In this document: positions 45,948-58,170 of the stretch, in pieces
How positions within the stretch are numbered: position 1 is the stretch's first letter
Layout: the number at the start of each line of letters is the position of its first letter
The notes under the pieces: generated by a model
The model's input: the letters and a program-made list of their open reading frames with translations, nothing else
Databases searched by the model: none
Told to the model about the DNA's origin: nothing
Translations under genes and position numbers: made by a program
DNA from: Isoetes taiwanensis
Taxonomy: Eukaryota; Streptophyta; Lycopodiopsida; Isoetales; Isoetaceae
Length of the DNA: 64,000 nucleotides
Assembly (NCBI GenBank): GCA_021234155.1
Contig: JAJEKV010000239.1
Coordinates: 1-64,000 of the forward strand
Direction: 5' to 3'

Positions 45948-46693
45948 ATGGAAGTGGTAAGCTTTAAGTGTGATTATGCTAAAATTCATTTAGTTTGCAG
46001 ATCTAAAGGCAAATTTCTAGTAATTTGTTATTGAACATGATGAATCTGGCTCATCTAAGAAAAACACGATATAGCCTCCTTGGAAAAAGCAAAAATTGGT
46101 ATGAGGTCGAAGTTTTTGTTCGCACCCTATCCTGTACATGAACTACATTATAGACATTTCTAGTTCTGTTGCTGTGGAAAGTCTCATGGTAGAGCTTTAA
46201 TGTTTGCAACCACTAAGTCAAAATACCCTTTGGCATGTTGCCCATTACAAGCAACTAGCCAAGGAACTTCTCTAAACCATACTCAAAGCAAATAATTCCT
46301 CTATCATATCCAAAGAAATATGTTGTATGTGTCAGGAATCTCTGAGATTGATTTATTCTATTATAGGCGGGAAAAATTTAGTTGTGTATTTTTCAAAAAT
46401 AATTTTTTCGCTTTTAGCCCAAAATGTTTAAATTTTGTTGATGTTCACTCTTCAAACACCCAGAATGTTTGAGACTTTTGATGGCATATCTTGATGGGGT
46501 GCTACGTTCATCTTCGCAATAGGACCTATTGCTAAATTAACAAGATGGGCCATTTGTGCAAAGTTTTTACCTTTTCTTCATTCGCAAAATTATTATAATA
46601 ATGGACTTGGAAACTTGAGCATCTGCAACTTCCATCGTATTTGGGTTTTGTGGTCTCTTAGTCCAATCCTAGAAAAGCGAGGTACATCAAGAA
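45948..46693. other. Unassigned interval
   Basis: It begins with a partial repeat of the preceding 25 bases (aaatggaagtggtaagctttaagtgtgattatg). No gene supported. Confidence 0.4.
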
Positions 46694-47253
46694 ATGTTCT
46701 TCCTCCGGGACTGCCATCCCAGGACCTTCTGGCGAAGGGTGCTCATACGGCCAGTGCAGCCTACAAAGAACATCACCCCTGAACATCATCCCGAAATATC
46801 ATATATGGATCTATTGCACGCTCAGGAAGATGGTTCACAATTTATAAGGATCATGGCAAACATGTGCCGCAATTGTGGTGGCATGCCCCATGCTGCTGCT
46901 TCTTGAAGAGACTCAAGCCATTCTGTGTCATCTCGAAGCAATCCACAACGAATACAAGCTTCTTTATATGTTGCACATAACTCCCCGTCAAAAGAGCGTA
47001 AATCTTCAAAACTAATTGCACCTGTCACGCGGGTCAACAGGAGTCGTAAATAGTATCGCTCTCCTTCTGAAGGATTAACAAAGTACATGCGTCCAATAGT
47101 GGGAAACTTCTGGGTATCCTCTCTGACCTTCCATTTTCGACTGGGTTTATCATAGGTAAATTTTTTAGGAAAATCATGGTAGAGCAATTGTGTAGCCTCT
47201 CTACCTCTAGATGCATTCATCTCGAAAAAAGCTGTCAACATTGTTCCATTATT
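46694..47253 (-). pseudogene. Helitron helicase fragment
   Basis: The minus-strand frame reads NGTMLTAFFEMNASRGREAT, then YHDFPKKFTYDKPSRKWKVR, FPTIGRMYFVNPSEGERYYL, LLLTRVTGAISFEDLRSFDG, and ACIRCGLLRDDTEWLESLQE. The 'IGRMYFVxPxxGERYYLRLLL-xxVxGAxSFEDLR' run is the signature of Helitron Rep/helicase proteins, just before the Pif1-type helicase core. The frame ends in a stop near 46820 with degraded sequence beyond, and upstream it is cut by the CACTA terminus at 47254. The open frame continuing across that border is a chance fusion with transposon repeats. Confidence 0.85.
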
Positions 47254-47274
47254 CACTACAAGGACTAATGGGGG

Positions 47275-47570
47275 TTTGTAACGTATTGATTTGTGACGGA
47301 TAATGATTTGCAACGCAATTTTAGATTTGTCACAAGTGACAAAAAATATAAAATTTTGTAACGCGTGGCACACGTTGAATAATTGTAACATGTTACTAAA
47401 ATCTATATGAACCCGTTTGTAACGTGCGACAAATATTAAATTTTGTAATGGGTTACAAATGAAGTTTGTAACGTGTGACAACCATTAAAATTTGTAATGC
47501 GTTACAAGTGCAATTTGTAACGTGTGACAAATGTTAATATTTTGTAACGTATTACCAATATCTTTTGTAC
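47275..47570. repeat. CACTA subterminal repeats
   Basis: About a dozen degenerate copies of tttgtaacg(c/t)gt(g)gacaaa, in both orientations, spaced 20-25 bases. Confidence 0.85.
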
Positions 47571-47658
47571 TGTTGGAAACGTGCCCATTTGAGTTCTTCT
47601 AGGCGTCCATTTGAGCTCTTCTAGGCGCTTGAGGCGTTGAGCTTCTCTCTGAGGCACC

Positions 47659-48044
47659 ATGGATGATCTATTTGCTGATTTGCCTACAACCACTAGGAGA
47701 AGAAGATTGAAAGAGCTTGATGACGCAGGTATGCTAGATCCTAGTGCAATATCACGAGCTCCCAGAGGACATCATGCTGATGAGTTTGAACTACGTTGGT
47801 GTGCATCTTGTGTGGGCCAACATAATTGATTGCCTACGACGATTGAGCGGCATCTTAAATCATTTGGGACCCATTGGAAAGCTCGTGAGACCTTTTGTAC
47901 TTGTTTTCGTATACATTACAATTCGGCTCCTTACCTCATGGATGCAATATTAGAAACATCTATTGTGATGACTAAGGACAAACATCCATTAAGAAGGCAA
48001 GGAGGAGCTTACCCATTGTATCAGTCTCAGCTTAAAGAGCTTTA
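47659..48044 (+). pseudogene. CACTA-internal reading frame with one stop
   Basis: The frame from ATG 47659 reads MDDLFADLPTTTRRRRLKEL, then FELRWCASCVGQHN and a TGA at 47827-47829. It then runs unbroken through PTTIERHLKSFGTHWKARET and GGAYPLYQSQLKEL to TAG 48044. Removing the single stop would give 128 residues. A CxxC pair followed by TIERHLK resembles the zinc-binding start of plant transposon proteins, but I would not name it. A donor-like GTATG at 47731 could alternatively make the first part an exon. Confidence 0.45.
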
Positions 48045-49189
48045 GATCACTTTTAGGTTACTTCTTGATTTGATATCTATCCAAAGCACAGGCAAACATC
48101 AGAGCCATAGCCTCAAAGCATCTATAGTCTATATAGTGGAATTTGTAACCCCAATATAAACTTTATGCTATGTGAAGGGCCCTGTGCTTTCATTAAATTG
48201 CTACATCTCACCATCCCAGCATAAAAGACCATGCGAGTAAGTGGCATATCTTTCTTGATTCTTATTTGGAACAAGCTTGTTTTCTTTGAAGTTCTGATTT
48301 TAGGACTTTTTTTGGAGGCGTATTCTTATTATCATCTGTTAGCAGATCCATGCAACCAACTTCTATTCTAAGAACTCATAACTTTTCACAGTCATAGCTT
48401 TACCCATCCCTTTTGAGTAATGAAGCTCAGGCTCATCCCTTTCACTTGGTTATTTGTGAAGTTGAAAATATATTTCCCCATCTGTTCCCACTAAATTTAA
48501 GTGGCCAATCTTGGATAAAGAAATACTGTATGTTGAAGAGTTTGTTAGAGTTAGATCTTTCCTGCCTGATTGTGGGTGCTAGAGTCATTTAATATTGGAA
48601 CTTCTGTCGTAGCATTGTTTAATACGTCTTCCATTATCCTGTTTTAGTTCGATGAGAAACCCCTAGGACATCTTTCATGTTCTTCTTTTGTGCTACCATC
48701 CCATCCTTTTAATAGTATCTAACAAGTGAGTCCATTTGACATCAACAGTTATCATAGGGAATTCTAAACATTGTTTTGAACAGTTGGACTATGATTTGAA
48801 AATGCTTAAATGTCTGATCTTAAACCAGAATGCATTTCACAGCCTATTTAAGTTATGCAAGAGTAGAAGGTGAGTGTTAAGAAGCTCAAAGGAAGCAGAT
48901 CCATGTAAGAACATTAAATGTAGTCTTAAGGTCCTGCTATACCAGTAAAGCATCCAGCAAGAGCCTAAGTTATCAGCAAATAGAGTAATAAAGAAGCATA
49001 GCACATGAACCATCTACTCATGAGCCATTTTATGGTCTGATATCAAACAAACTACAGTTATTTCTAACATTTAAGATTCATATCTAACTCTTGTATGCAT
49101 GTGGGTAAAAATAGTAAACTTTATATGTGTATATGTATAAGAAGATGAGCACACTTAAATTAGGAGTGCCACCTATAGGCCAGGGCTAC
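48045..49189. other. Unassigned interval
   Basis: AT-rich, short frames only; may be CACTA interior or host DNA. Confidence 0.4.
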
Positions 49190-49326
49190 CTATAGACCCC
49201 ATGGTCCTGCACTTTGAAACTCATTATGTACTCTACTTGGCTTGTTCAATCGATACGCTTGGGGTCCAATGTAACCAATAACTTCAAATGGTCCAAGAAA
49301 TCGTGGAGCTAATTTCTTAGCTATAA
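49190..49326 (-). pseudogene. Ty3/gypsy integrase C-terminal fragment
   Basis: The minus-strand frame reads AKKLAPRFLGPFEVIGYIGP, then QAYRLNKPSRVHNEFQSAG. 'KLAPRFxGPFEVI-xxIGxxAYRL-xLPxxxxxHxxFHVS' is the conserved C-terminal region after the integrase core of Ty3/gypsy polyproteins. Neighbouring frames are too decayed to extend it, and no LTRs are evident around it. Confidence 0.8.
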
Positions 49327-52300
49327 GAATTTTAAAGAACTAAGGATTATTGTAAAAAATATCTAATCCTCTACAAAAAAAATTGCATGCAAGACATGGA
49401 ACTTGGGTCGCAATTTTCGTTACCTTGGCTTAGTTTGATTGCACTTGCCATGCAATAAATACTATTATGTATCTCAGGGCAATATTGTTACTTATAACAT
49501 CTCTAAATGTCATAAACCACTCTAAATAGATCTAGCTTAACTTGGTTGTGGCATATCCATATTAGAACCTTTTTAAAGCTAAAGAGTCTTGTGTAACAAA
49601 TATCATTCCGTCGACTTATACAAGACACATGCATAAGTTCTGAATGTGAAAAATAAAGTTAGATATTTGCATAGATATCTAACCTAGGCCACAAATAAAA
49701 TTTAAGTGCAGGGATTTATCATATGACATTCTCGTAGAAAGCAATGGTGAATGGGTTTATTTTTAGTGTCCTTAATGCATAATGCAATGGTCAATTAATA
49801 TGACCACATATGCATAAAGATCTTATAAGGAACTTAGTTAAATGATGACTTGTTTCACAATTGATAGGCTTGGAGAAAAGCCACAGAATCAACTCATCAT
49901 TAAATCTTCTATCACAACCTTAAGGTGAAGTGGTTATTTCATGTGACACCGATGATTTAATGAGATATATGGCTTATGCTATCTAGAGCTAAGGATGTTT
50001 TAACTAAATCTCAACCATAAAAAAATAAATATGGGTTATGAATGAATTATAAAGAGCAATTGTCAATTACCATTGCTGCAAGTAACTTCAAAAATGACGA
50101 GAGGTTAAGAAAATTAGCGAAACGAGTCACAAGTGGCGGCAAATCGTCACAAACATGATCCCAAATTTTTCTGTAGTCACAAACTTAATCCCAAATTGTT
50201 CTATCGTTCTTGATTCCCGCCAATCTTGCTATCTTGCTGCTGATCGATCTTGTTTGCGGTGCGGCCTCATTCGGTTGATTCGTAGGCGCTCCTCATCTTT
50301 ATTCTATTCCAGGTATTTTTGATCCCTCACATCCAATTTAAAATTGCATCCATCTAAAGCCCCCAAAATTTTATGATCAAATTTACCTTGTAGAGAATGA
50401 TCTCTGTTGCAAGAATCCTCAAACATTGTGTTTTTTATTGTTAACGGATCTAATGAGGCAAATTCAGACAAGCAAAATTCTGAGGGAAGCAAAGGCAAAT
50501 TTTCAAGGAAGCAGCGCAAAATGTGGAGCTAAAAGGCGACTGAAACCAGGTCAGAAGTTAGATACACTGGAACCAGATCAGAAGTTAGATAGGATTCATT
50601 TCCTTGCAATTATGGTCTGTATTTGTTTCTGCATAATTGCTTTGGTAACGAATGTAATAGTGCATGCAAGATTTGGTATGCAAGGATTCAGTTGGCTTTG
50701 GTAGGGTTGTTTGCTAGGCATGCTACAGTTCTGCTTGGCCAGGGTGTTGTTTAGATGGTGGGCTGCTGCAGCTATCTTCTCAGCACAAATCACATGCCAT
50801 CTGGACAGACATGAGCAAGCAAGCATTGCTTTCCTCAGGGTACTTTCAGAGTACATAGATTTAAAAGAAGTTTTTAAAACTCTCCCCTGAAACTGGGATG
50901 AAGAGCATTGAATCATGAAGAGACAGTGAATCATGTTGATCTTTTCTCAGCCATCGTCAAGTTGCTTCAAATGATGTGGCATGAAGTTGCTCATCTTTGG
51001 ACGTGGCATCAAGTTGCTTTAAAAAGCAGCCTATGTTTAGAGCTCAGATCTGCCATTGGATTTTGCTTTTCCTTTTATGAAACTCCACAAATCTTAGATG
51101 TTGGGCTCTGGATAGAATTGGCCAGCAAGAGTATCTGGATTCACTTATACTACTTGTAACTGGGACTTCTAAAAGAGATCCAGTCTTCGTATCAATTGCC
51201 TTTGAGAGAACTGCTAAGTATCCCACTGCTAATCACAGATTCCATAAAATCTGCTTTGCAATGTACATTTGGCCGCCCGCAGCAACTATACATTTCATTG
51301 CCACTTCGGCCCTATTTTCTATGCCACTGGCAGCAACCTGCCCTGCCACCATGATCTTAATCCCTCTGGTTGCTCTTCATTAGAACAAGTAGGAAATTTG
51401 TTGTATATCCATGATATATTGCAGAACCATTTTCCAAGAAAGCTGAATGCGACAAAATGCATGCTGCTTGTTAATCTAGAGAGTTTAGATACATTACCAG
51501 ATCTATGGAATGACCTTATGATTAGGTCCTGAACTGCAACGACCTTATGATTGGGTCCAATAATAAGGCTCATAAAATTTGCCTTGAAGGCACATGTGAG
51601 CATTAATAAGCCTTATTTATGACAGTGGCTGAAAACCATAGAGTTGAGATTCATACACTTCTTTTGTTGTTTGATGTAGACAATAGAAGGCTGGTTGCAC
51701 TGATTTACACTGTAGCATTTGAGATAATAAAGTTGTATCTCTTTGACTTTTACTTTGAGATAGAAAGCTAATGTGTTGGTTTAAACACTAGTGTTTGACT
51801 ATTACGCTGAGAAAGAAAAGGATATAGTGGTGCAGATCTGACAAATATCATGTGAGTTTTTGTGAAAAAGTATAAGCACATTATAAGTCAGTAGATCTTA
51901 ACTTGATAGATATATGTTGTACACTGCAGAAATCTTGCTTCTCTAGCCTGGGTTCGATTTATTCTGTGCTTTTAAGCGACGCCGGGTCTGCTAGACTGGC
52001 ACAATCTTTGCAAAGTGGCACACATCGTGAAAAACTTATATAAGACTTGAACAAGTTCTGATGTCGTATGCGTCGCCTTTTTCTTGTCTTGGATTTCATC
52101 TGTGGCATTTCTTGGAAATGAGGCATGTCTTGCGGATTTGTTTTGCAAAAATCGGTTCTCTAGCATGGAAAAAACCATGGTCGCATGTTTTAGTTTGTTC
52201 AAATTGCATTGCATGTTTCAATTCAGTTATTTCGTGTAGAGAGATTTGGTTTAGTTTGTACTGCTCTTTCATGTTCATTGTATTTAAGCTATACTTTATG

Positions 52301-53100
52301 CTAAGTTTTTTGTTTGATAATTTGCAGCAAGTATTATCAGAGCTGGAAGCTGATCTTAACATGTGTGTCACTCTTTATATTTTTGCATCCATTTTGTCAT
52401 ATCCTTATATGCGTCAATTGTAGAGACAATCCATAGACTGTTATCTTCCTGTTTACCTTCGTTTTCAAATTGTTGTTCCAGATGGGATGTGAAGCCTATT
52501 TGCATGCTTCTGGGCTATTTTGTTCCAATTCGAGGCTTTCTTAGCTTTTGTACTCCTGTTTTGCAGATCCCTCGAGTATGGACCTGATGGCAAAGATAGT
52601 TTGAGTTTTTGTTTCCGGGATTTCTTGATCAATATCACGTATTTGGATAGGATCTGGATTAAACAGTATCACGTAGCAAGTTTGTGTGATAAATAGATGC
52701 ATGTTTGTGTGGTAAATAGATGCATGTTTTTTTCCTCCGAAATGTTTGACGTAAGAATTCATACTACTCAAGGCAAGTAGCTTTCAATCCTTTTTCTTTC
52801 ATAATGCGTTTACTTTAGAACAAGTCGTAGTAAACCTTTGAGCGTATGCATACAGCAAAATCGTTGCTCACAGTGATAGACTACAACATCTTATGTATTT
52901 AGTTTCATCCTTTACCATATCTATTCATCCTTTGTTCACTCTATAGGTTGTAACACTTCTTTGTAGGAAAGCGATTCCCTTTTTGGGCAGCTTATTCTGT
53001 GGGTGGCCATCACAGCAACGTTCTCTGTTGTTCACATTCAACATATAGTTTTATGGTCTCCTAATGAATGTGTGCTATAATTTAATGATCGAAAGGCGTG
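49327..53100. other. Unassigned interval
   Basis: No supported gene. A possible small exon at 52328-52362 (QVLSELEADLNM) lies between ttgcag and gtgtgt. Small tandem pair at 52680-52728 (24 bases twice). The stretch 50050-50190 has repeated cacaaac..gatcccaaatt words resembling a transposon end. Confidence 0.4.
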
Positions 53101-53119
53101 CTAGAAATGCCGTTTTGGC

Positions 53120-53206
53120 AATGATCTTCATTTGTGGAGCATCCTACATGTCTGTGGTGCAGATACAATGATCTTCATTTGTAGAGCATCCTACATGTCT
53201 GTGGAA
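53120..53206. repeat. Short tandem pair of about 46 bp
   Basis: atgatcttcatttgt(g/a)gagcatcctacatgtctgtgg occurs twice in a row just before the duplicated segment B. Confidence 0.85.
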
Positions 53207-53229
53207 AAGATTTCCTCCTCATCAACAAG

Positions 53230-54298
53230 CCCTCTTATTTTCGTGGCCTTGTCCTAGCTGAAATATGTTTCCAGTTGCCTCTTTTAATTGCCAACGCCTA
53301 TGCTTTCTATCATGGTATTCTTCTTTTTTACTTCTAGGTTTTTAAGTTTGTAGCTCTGATTTTCGTCCCTATTTTGATCTGTTAGTATAATTCCGGAAAT
53401 TCATTATATTTCGTTTCTTGAGCAGGCAAAAGCTGGGGTCGAATGACTGGAATTATATATGGCGTCCATACTGCTACCACAATGGTATGATTTTTCCCGT
53501 CATGTTTATCAAAAAAAAGTTTGCCAGTACAAAGGGGTATTTTGGGTGATGGCTGGTTCAGAATTGATCTCCTAGGCAGATTTTTTGGGCATTATCCTAC
53601 AATATGATCCTACAATATTATCCTACAATATGGACATATAGGGTAATGTGAATAGACAATATATGAAATAATGGAACATCGGGAGCGTGCAAGAGCACAT
53701 ATTTGCCTTGGGATTCTGTAAAAAAAAGGACATTGGTATTTCTCCTACCATAAATATTAGCTACTTCTAGTGGATCCAGGAAAATCTTGAACTAAGTAGA
53801 TTCTGACTCCATTAGTACTTCTCCTATCATAAGTATCAGCTACTTCTAGTGGATCCAGGAAAATCATGCACCTAACTAGATTCTGACTCCATATCTGCAA
53901 AGCACAATATCTGTTTCATATGCTCCTCATTGTGCCTTTTTGAGTAAGGATAATTTTAAATAGGAAGCTGCAACTCCAAAGACATTTAGGCCTACACATC
54001 CTAGCTTGATATTGACACTCCCCACCAACAAAATGGACCACCTTCCAAGACTACAAAAATACCAATTAGATGTCTTCATTTATTATTATTATTTACAACC
54101 GTGCTCATTGATTCAAGATATCATGGTTATGGTGGTATGCAGGTTCCCATTCTTTATGATATTATAGATAGTGGCGTTGCATCAAGATCAATACTGCTAA
54201 TGACATATCTTCCATATTTGATTTTTCCACTACTTGTTATTGCACGGGTGCTTCCCATAGAGCAACCATTTAAGAAAGAATGCAGTAAAACTGACTGA
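53230..54298 (+). pseudogene. 5'-truncated copy of the TMEM97-like gene
   Basis: Exon 1 remainder 53230-53314, exon 2 53426-53484 and exon 3 54143-54298 match the complete gene with few changes (for example arginine-threonine to arginine-methionine in exon 2, V to G and L to P in exon 3). Splice sites and the final stop are kept, but the start codon and first helix are missing because the duplication begins inside exon 1. No substitute first exon is visible upstream, so it is a pseudogene despite the clean remaining frame. Confidence 0.85.
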
Positions 54299-54609
54299 AG
54301 TATGGATACCAAGAACTTCTTGTATGGTCAAGAATGTCAAGGTGAACTTCATCTTAGAATTCTTGCGGATGTTTTTCCACAAATATGTTGCTTTAATGGA
54401 CCTAAAAAGGACAAAGACAAGCTGCTTTGTGTTGGATGTAGGTATTTGAGAAGTAATTGTTGCTTCTAATTGCTTGGTGTTGGCCCACACTGTGCTTGAA
54501 TATATGTCCATTTTTGTCTATACACGTGGATCTTCGGGTATTTGTGTGTTGGAAAATTAGATGGAATGGGCTTAGAGGGTTTGCTTTTTGTGTTGTCTCT
54601 ATTAGTTTC

Positions 54610-56529
54610 TGTTGAAGGTTTTCCTGGACAAAACCCTCAACCTCAAAGGTATAGGACCTCCAGGTTGCTTTAGGCAACCACTCTGTAGAGAATTCTGTAA
54701 ATACTATGCTCAAGAACCCAAATAAATCAGTTTCCCTAAACAGAAAAAAACCAATCTCAGCAAAAAACTTGCCCTGGAACAATCTTTGAGAGTTTTTCAA
54801 TAAATCCAATCTACAAAGCTTCTAGACAATATGCTTTAAATAGACAAGTAATCTCTATTTTCTGTGTTTTATGGACTTTTAGCATAAAGGAATAAGAATT
54901 CAACTGTTAAATGACAATAGTACTTACCAAGGTCAGATTTTCTCTCATTTGATTATCACATAGAAGGTAAACATCAATTCCCAAGTTCACAGTCTTGGGC
55001 ACAGGATCCAAAATAATCATAAGAAGGTAAACAATTGGGTTTTTTGCATCAAATTCAAATAAACTTCATGCAAGGTAGGCCATTCTTAGCTAAATACTTT
55101 CAAGTCCGTTATATGGAGTAACTTCGGTGACGTCGGAATTTCTCATAGATAGAGCGATTTAATCTCATAACGTATTCCCCTTTTATTTCCTTATTTCTGG
55201 CACATTTTTGGCATCTGAGTTTGTTTGGTTTTGGCTTATGTGTGTGGTGAGGTTTCTTGAAGCATAAGGATATAAAAAGAGATGTTGGGGCTTATGATTA
55301 TCGGGTCCGGATCCACTTGGGAGAGGTGGGATCTTGGCGACCTTTTAGGATGAATTTTCGCTAGAGGAACAATATCCCATGAGGCCTTCCAAAAATTAAT
55401 CCCAGGACAACGTGGCGCATGGGGATTGGATGAAATCATACCTAGGCCAAGGGTTCACAAGAAATAATTGCCCTCCCATATTTTTCTTTCTAGATGGTAT
55501 GATCTTGGAGCTTGGACACGTGGTAAGTGTAGAGTGTGGGTAAGCAACCAAAAAGTGATGTGGCATGTGATGACTTGGCATGTGGTGATTTGGCAGAATT
55601 TTCCTCTAGTCAAAATTTTGTGAGATGAAAGAAGGAATATGATGTGTGATGAGGTGGCTAATTCTTGGTGGGGTAGATGATGACATGGCATGGTGACATG
55701 GCAAAAATCTTTTCTCCTAGTCAACAACTTGTGTGAGATGGAAAACAAAATGGTAGCTGACATGTATGGTGAGGTGGCATTTTTGGTGAGGTGGATGGTG
55801 ATGTGGCACAATTATATGCACTTTGGATATACACCCTTGATAATGCTTAAGCCAAATTTGACCAAGTAACTTTGTAATGGAGATGAGTGTTTGAAAACAT
55901 GGGAATGTTTTCAAAATGGTGGATGACATGTATGGTGAGGTGGCATGTTTGGTGAGGTGGATGATGATGTGGCATAATTATATGCACTTTTGGCATGAAA
56001 TCTTAATAATGCTTAGACCAAGTTTGCCCAAGTGACTTTGTAATGGTAATGAGTGTTTTTTTCCTCCCTTTTGTTTTAGAGAGAGAGTGTGCCCTATTGA
56101 TCATCAATATGCCAATTCCAATAGGGATTTAGGGAAATAGTGGATGTGTGATGGAGTGTGTTGTTCTTGACTAGGAGATAGATTAGGCCATTTTGGATTT
56201 GGGTAATGGTGAGTAAAAGGAGGCAATTGGAGTCAAGGAGTTCCTCAAGGTATAGATCATGCCAAAGAACTTGAATGAATATCTTACTTCTTAGGGGGTC
56301 TTCCAATCTTGATCTTGCCATAGAGCTTCCTTATGTTGACCTTGCACTACATTTTGACCTTCAATCCTTCTTTGCAATACTTCAAATGAGAGTCCTTGCT
56401 TGGTTCTTCAACTTGAGGTTGCTTGAATTGTCTTGAGGATGCAGACTTGGTATATGCACATTTCCAGCAAATTGTTAGCCATCAATGAGAATGTCTATTG
56501 CTCTTCTATGCTGCCAAATTGTGGCAGCA
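54610..56529. mobile_element. Solo-LTR-like insertion, 1920 bp
   Basis: The insertion starts TGTTGAAGG, ends GTGGCAGCA, and is flanked by GTTTC on both sides (54605-54609 and 56530-56534). The uninterrupted sequence in copy A (attagtttcttaagctgg) proves the empty site. TG...CA ends and a five-base target duplication fit an LTR retrotransposon. No second LTR, primer-binding site or coding part is present, so a solo LTR is the simplest reading. A tandem pair of about 175 bp lies inside (55755-56055). Confidence 0.8.
55755..56055. repeat. Tandem pair inside the solo LTR
   Basis: Two units beginning tgacatgtatggtgaggtggcat and ending ttgtaatgg.aatgagtgttt. Duplicated enhancer-like blocks are common in the U3 part of plant LTRs; here the role is inferred. 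Confidence 0.8.
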
Positions 56530-57627
56530 GTTTCTTAAGCTGGATTGGTAGTTAAGGTGGAGATAATGATAAGCGTTCCTATGGAAAATAGGGTTCCTCC
56601 TCAGAAAATCCAATAGCTCTTGGAAAACTCTAGTGACCTTGTTTTTTGAAATGTAGTTCCAGCCAAAAATCAAAGAGAGAGCAAAATTTCGGTGACCATG
56701 TTAGGTTACAGGGAAAATTTTGGTAACTCTGCAAGAAAGTAGAAATTTTTTTATATATAGTGAAATACTAGTAAAATTTCTATACCTACCTACGTTATCT
56801 TTTCATATACACACATTTATTGTAATAGCTTTTTATATCGGGTGAAACATGAACTATAAAATAAATAAACCAAGCAAACAACGTTCCAAATCCAGCCTTT
56901 TAAGTAGGGCCTTATAATAAAGAAAACATAGAATTGAGTTGAATTGAATTGACAGAGAAGTATAATCATGGTAGAAATGCATATGTTTTAAAGGAAGAGG
57001 AAATTCATCTAGGCAATCTCTTGCCCACAGATTGCAATCCTTGAAACGGCACGCTTTCTAGCTTGCATTCAATTTTGCTCATGTAATGTTGTATCCATAC
57101 TTTGGGCCATCTTTTTCTTCAATTCAATCACTTCCTTGCCAAGAACATCTAGTTCAAGAAAAATGGCATATTGGTTTTCTAGAGCAATCATCTTCAATTT
57201 TTGTTGATAGATGCAGATGCCTCTATTTTGAGAAAATTGTAGGCTATGAAGGGGGCCCGACTATGTAGGGGAAAGGCTAGGGAAAATGCTCAATGATGGC
57301 TGATAAATTGAGAGCCTTCAATACAGGTTAATGGCCCTTCAATGGATAGGAATTTTGATTTTACAAGAAGTCTTGATGTTTGGAAGGGAAAGGCCAAATG
57401 CCATGTTTACATTGGTGCTAAGCAAATGTATTTTAGTTAATGAGAACTCGAAGCAGTGCGTTATTATTCCCTTCAAATATGTTATTTGAGTAAAGAAATC
57501 TACTATCAATACAAGTAGATGAACTTTAAATGATAGAAAGTATTATTATATAACATTTTCATCACATGTCCTTTATGAGCTGGAATTGTGGACACCAATG
57601 GAATTGGTAAGCTTTAAGTGTAATTAT

Positions 57628-58170
57628 CTTCTTTTTTATTTTGGTAAGATGTTGGACTTCGTGCCTGGAACGCCGCAGTGCAGACGCATGCGGCGTTCCC
57701 TTTCAGTTTCTGGCTCCTCTTGCGGGACGCAAGTTGCCGACGTTAAATGCAAAATTTGAATGAAAATTATGACCTCGATCACCTACACCTACATGGGCCG
57801 GCGTTTCTACGAAGTCTTCCCTCCATCACACCGGTTTTTCCCTTTGGCGCCTCACTCCTCCTCACAGCTTACGATTCTTGGCGCCTCACTCCTCACAACT
57901 AGGATTTTTTCAGTCGAGAGTTCATGATCAACAGGGTTCGAAATTTTGAAATACTTATACTTTGGATAATACAGATGCAAGATAAGGATTGTTTTTCTTT
58001 TGGATTGCGGAAACAGGGATTAGCTTCTAATTCATATTCGAATGGTCCTGGTTTATTGTCTTGCTTTGTAAATTCCTTGCAAAGGAACAGGGAGATCCGG
58101 TAGCTTGATCCGGTAGCTTGCTGTGCAGCCCATCATCCAAGCTTTCATTGTGTATGTTCCTCATATTATT
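57628..58170. other. GC-rich interval with strong hairpin
   Basis: Holds the 11-bp stem GGAACGCCGCA (57667-57677) / TGCGGCGTTCC (57689-57699) with an 11-base loop. Then comes a small duplication (ttggcgcctcactcctc, twice near 57852 and 57880) in a pyrimidine-rich, leader-like stretch. Confidence 0.6.

Larger units (their letters stand above)
47254..48044 (+). mobile_element. Left end of a CACTA element
   Basis: It starts CACTACAAGGACTAATGGG at 47254, inside the Helitron fragment. Then follow about 290 bases of subterminal units (TTTGTAACGnGTGACAAAT-type, 47275-47570), and an open region beginning at ATG 47659. The right end was not found with certainty. A terminus-like CTGTAGT at about 50170-50176 is only a weak candidate. 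The flanking ATT (47251-47253) could be one copy of a three-base target duplication. Confidence 0.75.
53230..57627. repeat. Segmental duplicate, copy B, with insertion
   Basis: Counterpart of 43471-45947, interrupted at 54610-56529. The remaining 2473 bases are collinear with copy A. Confidence 0.9.

Noticed and set aside
46822-47481. A single 219-residue minus-strand gene
   Set aside because: The first part translates CACTA subterminal repeats; only the part up to 47253 is Helitron.
50100-50183. Right end of the CACTA element that starts at 47254
   Set aside because: CTGTAGT followed by CAC is not a proper CTTGTAGTG end, and no matching target duplication is seen.
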